From contig NZ_JACJSJ010000010.1 of assembly GCF_014698115.1 (NCBI RefSeq), positions 62,001-126,000 on the forward strand: a DNA stretch of 64,000 nucleotides. Direction: 5' to 3'. Source of the DNA: Nostoc sp. FACHB-973. GTDB lineage: Bacteria > Cyanobacteriota > Cyanobacteriia > Cyanobacteriales > Nostocaceae. The position numbers were made by a program, and so were the translations under genes. Of this stretch, positions 34,021-43,722 are shown one piece after another (position 1 is the first letter of the stretch; each line of letters begins with the position of its first letter). A model generated the notes under the pieces. That model had not been told where the DNA came from, made no database searches, and worked only from the letters and a program-made list of their open reading frames with translations.

Positions 34021-36402
34021 ATGAGCGAAATAACCCAGAATTTGGAACTGCATAGTCCTAGTATTACTCTTTATGCTTTCCATCTGCGAAACAGCATCAA
34101 CCAAGGGAAAGAACCGACTGTAGCAGAAGCATCACAGTTGTGGGAACAGTTAGTTAATTTGGGTCATAAGCTTAATATCACAGAATTACAAAATCTGCAA
34201 CAGAGACTTATTTGTTACCAAGATAATCAATATTTTCCACAAGCAGAAGATAGTCTTGGAGTTGAATATAGCAATCTGCTGCTTAATCAAGAACAAAGTT
34301 TAAACTTTCGGTTAATTCCCCAAACTGGCTCCTTAGAGCTTCAAGGTTTACTTTGCCCTTTTCGATTACATGATTCTTATGCAATTGATTTAACTCTGTA
34401 TTCTCAAGAGACTTTCAGTATACCACAATTAAGTAATCTTAATTCCGAAAATCTGCTGCTAGCTCCACAAATTCAAGCTTCTCTAGGACAAACATTATTG
34501 CTTTTTGGTCAACCAATAGCAGCACAAGAAAATTATCAAAATTTAGCTGATGCTTGTGTTAAAAAAATACTTTTAGAAAGAAACTCAACCGAGTTAATTG
34601 GTACAGGTTATCTGCTAGGAAATCCCATTTTTGAATATGAAAGCGCCCATACAGACCCTACTCAAAAACTGCATATTTTAGTTTGGTTTAAATGCCAAGA
34701 TATGAACCAAAACCACATGGATAAAGTAGCTGAAATTCTACTATATCTGCTGTGGTGTCGTCATAAAATTCAGTATGTTTATCATCAATCTCGGTGGTGC
34801 GATCGCCAAACCAAAAAACTTTACGGCAAATTGCAAGAGTACGAACGACGCTTTCATCAAATTACTCAAGCTGCAAATCAGCAATGGCAGTTAAGGCAGT
34901 TGCAGGCAGAGTTACGGCAAATAGGCTTGGAGTATGCTCGCTACCTGGGGGAACTGTCAAACCATAAAAATACAATAGCTGTCAACGAACAAAATTACAG
35001 AACTAAACTCCAAAAACTGGAATCGCTACCGGAAACTAGCTTAGGGTTATGGCAACAGTTTTTACACCATGTCCGTAACAAATTGCAACAACAAATTAAA
35101 GCAGACATAAGCTTCTTAGAACCGATAAGCGATCGCTTACAACTTCTCAAAGCTACTGTCCAAGAAAGTATTGACACTGCACCAGTTGAAAGTCAATCCA
35201 GGTTTGGCGGTGACTCATGGGAGCAACCTGCTGTCACAAGTTTCCCGCAAAATTTACACTATCATGAGCATGTAGCTGTAACAAATGATATGCCTGGGAT
35301 TCCTGAAAATATATATCCTCGACTATGGAGAACTTTGTCGAATTGCGATCAGTTTAGGACTAATGACCGACTAATCGATTTTTTTGATTCCAACGATGTG
35401 CTCAAACCGTGGTGTAATAATTTACCAGAAACTAGTAGTCGAGATGAACGAGCGCAGAGAGTAATTGCTTACTTAGATGATGAATATCGCAATGATACCA
35501 AAGAAAATGTGTTAATGATACTGCTGCGTTTATTAACAAAGCAAATAGATCCAGTAAAGGAGTTGCATCAGACTTTATCTGAACTAATACAAGAACTTGA
35601 ACCTATACTTGCACTTAAGTCTAATAGTAAGCCTAATCTCATAGTTTTACAAAGTATAGATGAACGTAAAGCAGAAGCCAACCCCAAAGGTGAGCCGATG
35701 CCTTATATTGCAGCAGATGAGAAACTGCTGAATTGCGCTCGTGCAGTTGCTCGTGTGAGTGTCCCCAAAATTGTCAATGGGAACATGAGACAAATACCTA
35801 CAGGTACGGGGTGGCTGGTAACTTCTGAACTGGCATTAACTTGTTGGCATGTTATTGAAGCCAGAGATCCTAAAAGGGAGCCACCAATTAGTGCATCTGA
35901 CCTGCAAAAGCAAATAGCCAATAGCGTATTCACTTTTGACTTTACCCAAGCTGGCGTTGGGATTGAATATGGCTTGGTGCAAATGGAACACGACAATCTG
36001 GAATTAGATTATGCTGTTGTGCGGTTGCGTGATCGCCAGGATTCTCCTCTGCAACGCCGGAGATTTCTCAGATTGGATGCAGACATAGATTTCAAGCTAG
36101 TGACGCAACTATATGTAATTCAGCATCCCAAAGGACAGCCGCAGCAGCGTTCTGGTGGATTTTATAAGTCTGATTTGGATAGCAACCGTATTCTCCATAG
36201 CGCCCCTACCGAAGAAGGAACATCAGGAGCACCTGTATTGAATGTAACTAACTTTCAGGTAGTGGCATTGCACAACGGCGAAAACGAAACTCAAAAATTG
36301 CGGGAAGCCACGAAAATTCAAGCTATCTTGAGTGATTTGCAGCACAATCGTCCGAAACTGTACGATGAAATTGTAGCTGCACAAAGCCAAAATCAGGAGT
36401 AA
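34021..36402 (+). CDS. Trypsin-like serine protease with putative effector-associated domain
   Basis: 793 residues. The last ~220 form a trypsin-like protease: His610 in TCWHVIEA, Asp663 in LDYAVVRL and Ser735 in EGTSGAPV complete the triad. Before it (about 425-525) an all-helical stretch (LWRTLSNCDQFRTNDRLIDF ... RVIAYLDDEY) looks like an effector-associated, death-fold-type adaptor domain used to couple to STAND proteins. The first 420 residues, with Gln-rich coiled segments around 270-380, are unassigned. No signal peptide is visible, so it acts in the cytoplasm. It opens a six-gene plus-strand unit with MoxR, vWA and NB-ARC genes, matching described vWA-MoxR-associated conflict systems in which the protease is the effector. 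Confidence 0.75.
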   Translation: MSEITQNLELHSPSITLYAFHLRNSINQGKEPTVAEASQLWEQLVNLGHKLNITELQNLQQRLICYQDNQYFPQAEDSLGVEYSNLLLNQEQSLNFRLIPQTGSLELQGLLCPFRLHDSYAIDLTLYSQETFSIPQLSNLNSENLLLAPQIQASLGQTLLLFGQPIAAQENYQNLADACVKKILLERNSTELIGTGYLLGNPIFEYESAHTDPTQKLHILVWFKCQDMNQNHMDKVAEILLYLLWCRHKIQYVYHQSRWCDRQTKKLYGKLQEYERRFHQITQAANQQWQLRQLQAELRQIGLEYARYLGELSNHKNTIAVNEQNYRTKLQKLESLPETSLGLWQQFLHHVRNKLQQQIKADISFLEPISDRLQLLKATVQESIDTAPVESQSRFGGDSWEQPAVTSFPQNLHYHEHVAVTNDMPGIPENIYPRLWRTLSNCDQFRTNDRLIDFFDSNDVLKPWCNNLPETSSRDERAQRVIAYLDDEYRNDTKENVLMILLRLLTKQIDPVKELHQTLSELIQELEPILALKSNSKPNLIVLQSIDERKAEANPKGEPMPYIAADEKLLNCARAVARVSVPKIVNGNMRQIPTGTGWLVTSELALTCWHVIEARDPKREPPISASDLQKQIANSVFTFDFTQAGVGIEYGLVQMEHDNLELDYAVVRLRDRQDSPLQRRRFLRLDADIDFKLVTQLYVIQHPKGQPQQRSGGFYKSDLDSNRILHSAPTEEGTSGAPVLNVTNFQVVALHNGENETQKLREATKIQAILSDLQHNRPKLYDEIVAAQSQNQE

Positions 36403-36405
36403 ATC

Positions 36406-37497
36406 ATGCCAACAGGTGCTAGTCAACCTTTTTACCTACAAGACCAACCTTCCCCTGCATTCAACCTGGAATTAGACAACAGTTACTTCCTGGTGAAGCT
36501 ACACGATGCTCAGGCATTTTTTCAAGCTAATTTCTTAGGTCAGGCTGATTTAGTCACATTTAGTTCTTCTGTGACAAGCTCCTTTCAACGCAATTCTCCT
36601 ACCCAAAGCCTACATCAAATATCTACAATTCAAAGAAACACTCCTTGTCGTTTGGGTCTTAGCACCAATTTAACTGAATGGCTGCCTGCCGGCTCTAGTG
36701 ATTCATTGCAGATTAACATCAAATACACAGTGTTGCAGGGGAAACCCATACAAAAATTCGTAGATCATATCAAACAAGCTGATTTAGTAGCTAAGTTGTC
36801 ATTACGACCAGATTGGGCTGTAGCTGTCAAAGTTACTGATATTGTGGGCAGATTATTGAGTTATCTAGCGCAGGAAGGCAGCCAAAAAAACCTGTTTACC
36901 TTAGTCATGGATTTCAACGTAGCGGATTTAAAAACTGGCTACTATCTTGTCTACGGTTCCCATAGCGATGAAGATTGGCCTTCACCTCAATTTCTGCAAA
37001 TTGATGCAGATAAACGCTTAAGAGATAAAACTAGCGGAAGTTTGCTTAATCGTCTTTCTTATGCCGTCATTCAAGTGTTAGGAATTAAGAGATTGAGCCA
37101 GGAAGAGTTCCGCGATGAACCTTGGTGGCTACTATTGCAAACAGTCAAAGAACATATACTTGACTCTGTTCTTACTACTGAACTAGAACGCCGACAAAAA
37201 ATAGGTGAATGGCTTTTCGTTCTCAGACGGGTCAAAGAATTAGCTCTCAAGCGGCGCGAATTCTTATTACCAGAAATAGAAGAAATTATTGCTACTGCTC
37301 AAATAGAGGTAGAAACCAAATTACAACCAAGTAGCACAGCAGAAGCGGCTGGTATTGGTGATGAATTACCTGATGATTTGCAGGATATCTTGGGTGTGGA
37401 GACTGAAGGAGAACTGCAAGAATTAGTGAGAGATTATCAGGATGCCTTGGAGATATCCCAGCAATTGCTGGAGCAGTATAAACTGTTGGGAGATTGA
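36406..37497 (+). CDS. Unknown protein of the protease/MoxR/vWA operon
   Basis: 363 residues, starting three bases after the protease stop, with AGGAG before the ATG. I do not recognise a domain. The N-terminal half (about 20-260) is beta-rich with several hydrophobic strands (SYFLVKLHDAQAFF, WAVAVKVTDIVGRLL). The C-terminal ~120 residues are helical and charged (ELERRQKIGEWLFVLRRVKE), ending in a coiled-coil-like QDALEISQQLLEQYKLLG. Its tight spacing with both neighbours means it belongs to the conflict system. It may be the system's scaffold or sensor, by position only. Confidence 0.55.
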   Translation: MPTGASQPFYLQDQPSPAFNLELDNSYFLVKLHDAQAFFQANFLGQADLVTFSSSVTSSFQRNSPTQSLHQISTIQRNTPCRLGLSTNLTEWLPAGSSDSLQINIKYTVLQGKPIQKFVDHIKQADLVAKLSLRPDWAVAVKVTDIVGRLLSYLAQEGSQKNLFTLVMDFNVADLKTGYYLVYGSHSDEDWPSPQFLQIDADKRLRDKTSGSLLNRLSYAVIQVLGIKRLSQEEFRDEPWWLLLQTVKEHILDSVLTTELERRQKIGEWLFVLRRVKELALKRREFLLPEIEEIIATAQIEVETKLQPSSTAEAAGIGDELPDDLQDILGVETEGELQELVRDYQDALEISQQLLEQYKLLGD

Positions 37498-37500
37498 TTG

Positions 37501-38625
37501 GTGGAACTACCATCTGACCTGTATTCGGAATGCAAAAAAGTTTTTCTTACTTGTCCGCAATTTAAAAATTATGACAGTCTTTATGCATTTTGCAAAGCAC
37601 AAAAAGAATTCTCTTTTTTAGTAGCCGAGCTAGTAGAAGAAAAAAGTCGATTATATCTAGTGATGAATAATCTACCTATACTTCTCGAAAGTAGACATGC
37701 ACAGTATGGTTGTATATTTCCCCAGTTTGTGCAATCCTTACGAGATAATTGTCATCAAGATAACGCCCGTTGGAGCGAAATTAATGATTTATATGTCAAA
37801 GTTGAACAAATTTCAGTTCAAGCTCAAGCATTAGATACACAATTTTTTCTAGATAAGCAAAAACTTTTTCACTCGATTCTCGATATTGACTTTGACGAGC
37901 AGGAAGATAAAGTAATAACATCTCTAGACTGGCAAAAATTTCCTCACAAAACAGCAGCTTTCTTAGTTCATGGTAATCATCAATTTGGGCAATTACCTTT
38001 AGTTACTCGACTGTTGCAATTACAAGAATTAAAAAATGGGGAACGCAGAGAAATTATTGTTAAACTTAGCAATCAGAAGAACATTAATGATGTCTGGGAG
38101 GAAGTTGGGCGAAGGTTTGTTCATGGCAACCAGCCTACTGGCTTATCGCCAGAACAAATAAGGGATAAAATTTTTCAAGCATTGCGATTTCAAAATTTAA
38201 TTTTTATATTTTATGAAATTTATCAAAGCGATAGATTGAGTTTTTTAGATGAATTAATTCAATATTTTTGGCAACCTATTGTAGAACAAGCTAATCACAA
38301 AGAAACATATTTGGTGATGTTTTTAATTGATAATAAAGGAGGAGTCTGTACATCAGGAGTTTCTTTGGCTGAGGAAGTTAATCACCCACAATACCCCAAA
38401 ATTCCCTTAAGCTTACTCCTCGACACAAAATTTCCCCGTACAAAGCTAGCTAGTTGGTTGCGAGTAGCAGTCAGAGACAAGGTAGTACCTGAAAGTTTAT
38501 GTGTTGATATATTACTGGAAAATTCTCAAGAAGTTGTTCCTGAGCTTGTTTACGAAAAAATTTGTCAGTACTGTAATACCAGTTGGGAAAGAGAATTAGC
38601 ACAAAAGTTGATTCAGGTGTTCTAG
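37501..38625 (+). CDS. Inactive-STAND-like protein with N-terminal adaptor-like region
   Basis: About 374 residues from GTG 37501; a TTG lies just before it at 37498. The middle and C-terminal part resembles a degenerate STAND NTPase. AAFLVHGNHQFGQLPLVTRL stands where a Walker A loop is expected but lacks the GKT lysine, and LIFIFYEIYQ stands at the Walker B strand without the acidic pair. Such inactive STAND proteins occur beside effector-associated domains in MoxR/vWA systems. The first ~120 residues are helical and could be a partner adaptor domain for the upstream protease. No nucleotide hydrolysis is expected. Confidence 0.6.
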   Translation: MELPSDLYSECKKVFLTCPQFKNYDSLYAFCKAQKEFSFLVAELVEEKSRLYLVMNNLPILLESRHAQYGCIFPQFVQSLRDNCHQDNARWSEINDLYVKVEQISVQAQALDTQFFLDKQKLFHSILDIDFDEQEDKVITSLDWQKFPHKTAAFLVHGNHQFGQLPLVTRLLQLQELKNGERREIIVKLSNQKNINDVWEEVGRRFVHGNQPTGLSPEQIRDKIFQALRFQNLIFIFYEIYQSDRLSFLDELIQYFWQPIVEQANHKETYLVMFLIDNKGGVCTSGVSLAEEVNHPQYPKIPLSLLLDTKFPRTKLASWLRVAVRDKVVPESLCVDILLENSQEVVPELVYEKICQYCNTSWERELAQKLIQVF

Positions 38626-38646
38626 TTGGAAAGGAAAATTAACATA

Positions 38647-39573
38647 ATGGTTGATTCAGTAATACCCCGCATTTATACAGGTAAATCCGAATTTGATGGG
38701 CGTGAGCCTTATATACCCGCGCCTGAGTTGATTGAAGCAGTAAATCTGACAATTTTTTTACAAAAACGCCCTTTGTTGCTCAAAGGAGAACCGGGTTGTG
38801 GTAAAACTCGCTTGGCTCGTGCTGTGGCTGATGAACTAGGTTTACCTTATGAGTCTTGGTATATCCAGTCTACTACTAGGGCAAACGATGGTTTTTACAC
38901 TTATGATGCGATCGCTCGTCTTCAGGATGCCCAAATAGCACAGCATGATGAGCAGAGACGCTCAAAAGTGAATGACCCTAAAAATTATATCAAGCTTGGC
39001 CCTTTAGGACGTGCGTTTCAGAACTCACTGGACAATTCGCAACGTACTGTAGTTCTTATCGATGAAATTGATAAAGCCGATATTGACTTTCCCAACGATT
39101 TACTTCAAGCATTAGATGAGGGACGATTTACCATTCAAGAAACAGGAGAGGAAATCAAAGCAAATCCAGACTACCTTCCAATTATATTTATTACTAGCAA
39201 TGATGAGAAAGATTTACCTGATGCTTTCCTACGTCGTTGCTTATTCCACTATATTAAATTTCCTCAAGAATCTGAATTAATTAACATTATTAACGCCCAC
39301 TTCCAGAACTCAAAACCATCAGTTATAGCAGCAGCTGTTAGACGCTTTCAACTACTGCGAAACAAGATGGAAAAAAATATTGGTAAAACTGGTAAAAAAG
39401 TGAGTACCAGTGAGTTAATTGACTGGTTTACAATCTTGCGAGAATATCCCGAAGATGAGATTTTGAGTAAACTCGAAGGAGAACTTCCATTTGCTGGAGT
39501 TTTATTAAAGTATTGGAAGGATTATCGGGACTACTTGCTTCCGTCACGGGAGGAGAAAAATGAATCCCGTTGA
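38647..39573 (+). CDS. MoxR-family AAA+ ATPase
   Basis: 308 residues from ATG 38647; an in-frame TTG at 38626 would add seven, but AAAGGA lies before the ATG. Walker A is GEPGCGKT (47-54), Walker B is VVLIDEID with Asp139 and Glu140, and sensor 1 is IIFITSNDEKDLPDAFLRR with an arginine finger. NDLLQALDEGRFTI is characteristic of MoxR proteins, which remodel partner complexes together with vWA proteins. The vWA gene directly follows and overlaps by 14 bp, the classical pairing. All ATPase motifs are intact. Confidence 0.88.
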   Translation: MVDSVIPRIYTGKSEFDGREPYIPAPELIEAVNLTIFLQKRPLLLKGEPGCGKTRLARAVADELGLPYESWYIQSTTRANDGFYTYDAIARLQDAQIAQHDEQRRSKVNDPKNYIKLGPLGRAFQNSLDNSQRTVVLIDEIDKADIDFPNDLLQALDEGRFTIQETGEEIKANPDYLPIIFITSNDEKDLPDAFLRRCLFHYIKFPQESELINIINAHFQNSKPSVIAAAVRRFQLLRNKMEKNIGKTGKKVSTSELIDWFTILREYPEDEILSKLEGELPFAGVLLKYWKDYRDYLLPSREEKNESR

Positions 39574-40762
39574 AATTCCTTTACTCAATGCTTTGTTAAT
39601 TTTATTTAATAAATTGCGGTCATACGGTTTTCCCTTGGGTGTGGAAGATTATATGTTGGCGATACAGGCATTGCAAGGTGGATTTGGTATGGGCGATCGC
39701 CAAACATTAGAGCGATTGTGCTGTACACTATGGACAAAATCTGAGCAAGAAGCACGTTTACTCAATCGGCTTTTTGATGAAGTGCTAGCTCAACCCCAAA
39801 CTCATATAAATCAATCTTCCACTACCGAACCATTAAAACCTGCTGTCGAAACAGCTAAAAAAACCGAAACGCCTCAACCTGTAAATTCATTAACAAAGCC
39901 AGAAGAAACTGTCGGTTCTTCTACATCAACACCTATTTCCGAAGAACCTAATCAGCCAACTCAGCCTCAAAAACCCCTTACTGAACCAAGTCCAACTGCT
40001 GATATAGTGCAAGAAATTGAACCGGAACAGGTAATTCAAGCAGTTCGCAGCAATCAGCCTAGTAGCTTTGAAACAAGTTACTACTCCACAGATTTATCAG
40101 CTGAATACCTACCAGTAACTAGTAGAGAGATGAAGCAAGGTTGGCGTTTTTTACGTCGCCACGTGCGCGAAGGTACATTGAAGGAGTTAGATATAGCGGG
40201 TACGCTAGAAAAAAATTGTCGCTACGGGATTTTACCTGAACTAGAGATGATGCCACGCTATACCAATCAAGTTAAACTGGTATTACTGGTTGATCAAGGT
40301 GGCTCAATGGTGCCTTTTCATCATCTCTCCCGTCAATTAATAGACAAAGCTAAACGGGGTGGAAACATTAAGCAAACCAGTGTTTATTACTTCCAGAACT
40401 ATCCTGAAAAATATCTTTTTAGTGACCCAACTAGACTGGAAGCTCAACGAATTACAAATTTTCTGGAATCTATTGATAGAAAAACATCCTTACTAATTGT
40501 TAGCGATGCTGGGGCTGCGCGAGGTAACTATAATCCAGAACGAATTGAGTATACGCAAAAGTTTGTTGAGCAACTTCAGCAATCAGTAAATTATTATGCT
40601 TGGTTGAATCCCATGCCTAACGATAGTTGGCAGTATACCACTGCTGATAAAATTGCTCGTTTTGTGCCAATGTTTGAAATGAGTCGTGAGGGACTGAGTG
40701 CAGCCATTAATACTTTACGCGGTCGCCACGTTTACTGGGAGCATCCTTACCAGTGGATGTAA
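39560..40762 (+). CDS. vWA-domain protein, MoxR partner
   Basis: 400 residues, with GGGAGGAG just before ATG 39560. Residues 1-80 are a helical domain, 81-175 a Thr/Pro/Gln-rich linker typical of flexible spacers, and from about 235 a vWA fold begins. The MIDAS motif is DQGGS (245-249) inside VLLVDQGGSM, with a later Asp in LLIVSDAGAARG; the Thr position is not obvious. This architecture, with a helical N-terminus, linker and CoxE-like vWA domain, is usual for MoxR partners. The stop overlaps the NB-ARC start. It is expected to bind the MoxR hexamer and present the substrate. Confidence 0.82.
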   Translation: MNPVEIPLLNALLILFNKLRSYGFPLGVEDYMLAIQALQGGFGMGDRQTLERLCCTLWTKSEQEARLLNRLFDEVLAQPQTHINQSSTTEPLKPAVETAKKTETPQPVNSLTKPEETVGSSTSTPISEEPNQPTQPQKPLTEPSPTADIVQEIEPEQVIQAVRSNQPSSFETSYYSTDLSAEYLPVTSREMKQGWRFLRRHVREGTLKELDIAGTLEKNCRYGILPELEMMPRYTNQVKLVLLVDQGGSMVPFHHLSRQLIDKAKRGGNIKQTSVYYFQNYPEKYLFSDPTRLEAQRITNFLESIDRKTSLLIVSDAGAARGNYNPERIEYTQKFVEQLQQSVNYYAWLNPMPNDSWQYTTADKIARFVPMFEMSREGLSAAINTLRGRHVYWEHPYQWM

Positions 40763-43545
40763 TGATAGTTACTATGAGTGAAGCTAGAGCAACAAATTTG
40801 GACATAGCTATGGAGCGAATCTTAGGATTTGCCCAAAAATTTGAGCAAGCGCACTTTGATTTAGCTTGTCATGCAGCATTTCCACAGACACTCACGCCAG
40901 ATTTACTTTACCAAATTTGGCTGCGCTTTGTACCCCAAGCTCCCTGGACAGCAGTTGCTCGCATACTTCTGTCTCGTTTGTGTCGTGAGGTGGGTTATGA
41001 ACTTTACGAAATGGATGTTGCTGTGCGAAATTTGTTGCTAATAGAACTTAAGGAAGATGAGCGTTTTGGTGAACAGCAATTAGATAAATTAGCTGATTTT
41101 TATACCCATTATTTAAGACAGCAATTTGGCAGCGAAGAAGGTCAGGAAGAAGATTTAACCCAGCCTCAATATTGGATAGCACTTGCTTCTACTAAGTCAA
41201 AACAACTGAGTCGTGAATTAGCAAAAGCTATTGATTCAAGGTTGAAACAAAAAAACTGGAAAGAACTGTTTCGTTTAGTGTCATTTATAGAAGCTGTTCC
41301 AGAAGCCTTAGTGGAATTTGAAGCACCACTGATTACTTATGCTCTTGGAATGTTGAGTTACACTACTGGGGATTTAGAGCGTGCGGCAGAAGAATTTAGC
41401 AAATTAACAAGGCGCGAACGTCAGGTTGAGATTGCTGGAGTAACTTTATCAATTCCTGATGAAGTTACTTTATTTGAGATTGATTATCACACTGATTTAG
41501 ATAATACAATTTTAATTTTGTTTTCAGCCCCTCTACTTGATGAATACTTATCACCAGTACAGAATTTATCAATCCAGGAAGAAATTGATGCCATTGCTTT
41601 GGTGTTAGAGAATATATCCCACCCTATAGCAGTGGAAATAGTGATTAAAATAGCTACTTCCCAGACTCTACAAGATGTGCTGTCTCATCGTGTCAAACCA
41701 CTGATTATTCATTTTATTGGTCATGGAATGAAAGATGGGGATAGTACAGCTTTGGTTTTAGAAGATGAAGTGGGAATTACTCGCTATTTTAGTGAAGAAG
41801 AACTAGCGATCGCTTTATCAAATCAACAGCAACCACCCTGTCAATTAGCATTATTAAATGCCTCTCATTCAGAAAAGTTAGCTCAAGCTTTTATAAAAGC
41901 AGGAGTGCCTCATGTCATAGCGGTTAACGCTGAAGATAAAATTTTAGATATTGCAGCCCGATGCTTTTCTCGACGACTTTATCAGGCATTATTCAATCAA
42001 GATTCAGTTGTGAATAGTTTTTTATTAAGTCGTAATGCAGTTAGACTTGATGACCAATTAAGAAAAATCTTTAATTCTCAAACTTTTCAGCAAGGTGTTA
42101 ATTTCGATGAAGCCTTAAAATTTCGATTGCTACCTCAAGCTTCTCATCATGAATCGTTGATTATAGAACCAGCAAATTCTCACCAGGTTATCTATCCTCA
42201 GTGGTCAAATACTAATATTCCCCGTGAAGATTCAAACTTTGTAGGACGCAGAAACGAAATACATCAGGTAATTAAAGTACTGGTAGACACAGAGAAACGT
42301 TGTATTGCTCTACATGGTATGGGAGGAATAGGTAAAACTGCCTTAGCTTATGCCATTGGTCAGTGGTTACATGAGCGCGATCGCTATAAGGATGGGGTTT
42401 GGTTTATTAGTTTGGGCAATACTGATTCTGTAGGTACACTAATTACCAAAATTAAACAGAGCCTTGAATTAAAAAGTTTTGCTTTAGAAAAAGAGTTAAG
42501 GGGTAGACAAGTATTTTTAATACTCGATGATTTAGATAGCTTAATTGAGAAAGAATCTAATGAACTCATTGAACTTTTGAACTCACTTTTAGAACAGTGT
42601 CCTCATTTAAGACTGTTGTTAACTTCCCGTTATTCTCTTGTCAGTGATATTGTTTATTACCATCAAGAAGAAGTTTGTAGCATGGGAGCATCAGAAACGA
42701 GAGAAATATTTAAAAAGTATGCTCCATCACCAGCACAATGGGGAAATAATGATGATTTGGCAGAAAATTTTAATCTTTTAGTACAGTTTCTGGATGGTTA
42801 TCCTTTACCCATTAAACTTGCAGCATCTTATATGGCAGAAACTCAATGTACTCTCAAGATGCTGTGTGACGACTTGGAGATTGAACCACTTGAAGTTCTT
42901 AGTTCTTATTCTCCTGAAGCAAGAAAAGAAAGAAGTCTGCGGATAACATTGGAGCGTTCTTTTGAGATGTTATCACCAGAAGGGCAAGATATATTTCCTT
43001 TGTTGGCTTTCTTTCCTAGTGGGTTGAGTCGGGATTTAGCGAGGGCTGTTTGGGGTAGAAACGGAAATAAGGCTGTAATAGAACTGTTCAAGTTTTCAAT
43101 GGCAGAAAAGTCTTCTACTGCATCTGATTGGAGAGTAACTTTACCCGAACCCGCCCGTACTTACGCAGAAAGTAAATTGCAAAAAGGAAGAGGAATTGAC
43201 TATCTTGCTTTGAAAGTTTTGGATTTCTATAATGGCAATTTCTGCAACACAATTCTCCAGCTTTTTGGTAATGGAGACGAGAAGAAAGGGCAGCAGTTGC
43301 TTCTGCAAGAAAACTCAAACTTAATTTTATTTCTTCAATGGGGTTATGACCATGAGACGAGTTCAGATAAAATCTGTCGCACTGCAAGGATAACAGCTTC
43401 ATTAAGTCCTTATTGGCGATGGATTGAAAAAAACCAAGACCCTTTGCTTAGATTACATTTGGCTTTAGCAGCAGCTCAAAGAAACCAGGATCAAGAGGGA
43501 GAAGATTTAGTGAGAAATGCGATCATTAGTATGAGTAAAAACTGA
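40762..43545 (+). CDS. NB-ARC STAND protein with Cys-less CHAT-like domain
   Basis: About 927 residues from ATG 40762, overlapping the vWA stop by one base; ATG 40774 or GTG 40753 are alternatives. The first ~210 residues are helical and unassigned. Residues about 230-420 resemble CHAT: His321 in HFIGHG is kept, but the position of the catalytic Cys reads LLNASHS (Ser368), so peptidase activity is doubtful. An NB-ARC ATPase follows with Walker A GMGGIGKT (519-526), Walker B VFLILDDLD and a sensor-like LLLTSRYSL. The C-terminus is short and lacks the long repeat sensor usual for STAND proteins. It closes the operon. Confidence 0.8.
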   Translation: MIVTMSEARATNLDIAMERILGFAQKFEQAHFDLACHAAFPQTLTPDLLYQIWLRFVPQAPWTAVARILLSRLCREVGYELYEMDVAVRNLLLIELKEDERFGEQQLDKLADFYTHYLRQQFGSEEGQEEDLTQPQYWIALASTKSKQLSRELAKAIDSRLKQKNWKELFRLVSFIEAVPEALVEFEAPLITYALGMLSYTTGDLERAAEEFSKLTRRERQVEIAGVTLSIPDEVTLFEIDYHTDLDNTILILFSAPLLDEYLSPVQNLSIQEEIDAIALVLENISHPIAVEIVIKIATSQTLQDVLSHRVKPLIIHFIGHGMKDGDSTALVLEDEVGITRYFSEEELAIALSNQQQPPCQLALLNASHSEKLAQAFIKAGVPHVIAVNAEDKILDIAARCFSRRLYQALFNQDSVVNSFLLSRNAVRLDDQLRKIFNSQTFQQGVNFDEALKFRLLPQASHHESLIIEPANSHQVIYPQWSNTNIPREDSNFVGRRNEIHQVIKVLVDTEKRCIALHGMGGIGKTALAYAIGQWLHERDRYKDGVWFISLGNTDSVGTLITKIKQSLELKSFALEKELRGRQVFLILDDLDSLIEKESNELIELLNSLLEQCPHLRLLLTSRYSLVSDIVYYHQEEVCSMGASETREIFKKYAPSPAQWGNNDDLAENFNLLVQFLDGYPLPIKLAASYMAETQCTLKMLCDDLEIEPLEVLSSYSPEARKERSLRITLERSFEMLSPEGQDIFPLLAFFPSGLSRDLARAVWGRNGNKAVIELFKFSMAEKSSTASDWRVTLPEPARTYAESKLQKGRGIDYLALKVLDFYNGNFCNTILQLFGNGDEKKGQQLLLQENSNLILFLQWGYDHETSSDKICRTARITASLSPYWRWIEKNQDPLLRLHLALAAAQRNQDQEGEDLVRNAIISMSKN

Positions 43546-43650
43546 AAGGGATATTAACAACTTGCAGTTTATTCATAAGCATTATGAATAAGCTGAGGGT
43601 TTTGCCTTAATCGCTGCTGCACAGCCTAGCAAAAAGCACAAGAGTCACCA

Positions 43651-43713
43651 GATAATACCCAGCCGTTTCGGGAACCTTTTTATTGGGCAGCATTCTCTGT
43701 TATTGGTGCTTAG
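43651..43713 (+). pseudogene. C-terminal relic of another TPR-CHAT gene
   Basis: The frame DNTQPFREPFYWAAFSVIGA followed by TAG is the tail shared by the array's CHAT genes (PF..PF.WA.FC.IG). Nothing else of the gene remains. It lies between the NB-ARC gene and the small gene at 43723, whose ribosome binding site (AGGAG) begins within the relic's stop codon. It shows that a further CHAT copy once stood at this side of the MoxR/vWA operon. Confidence 0.7.
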
Positions 43714-43722
43714 GAGTAAAAA

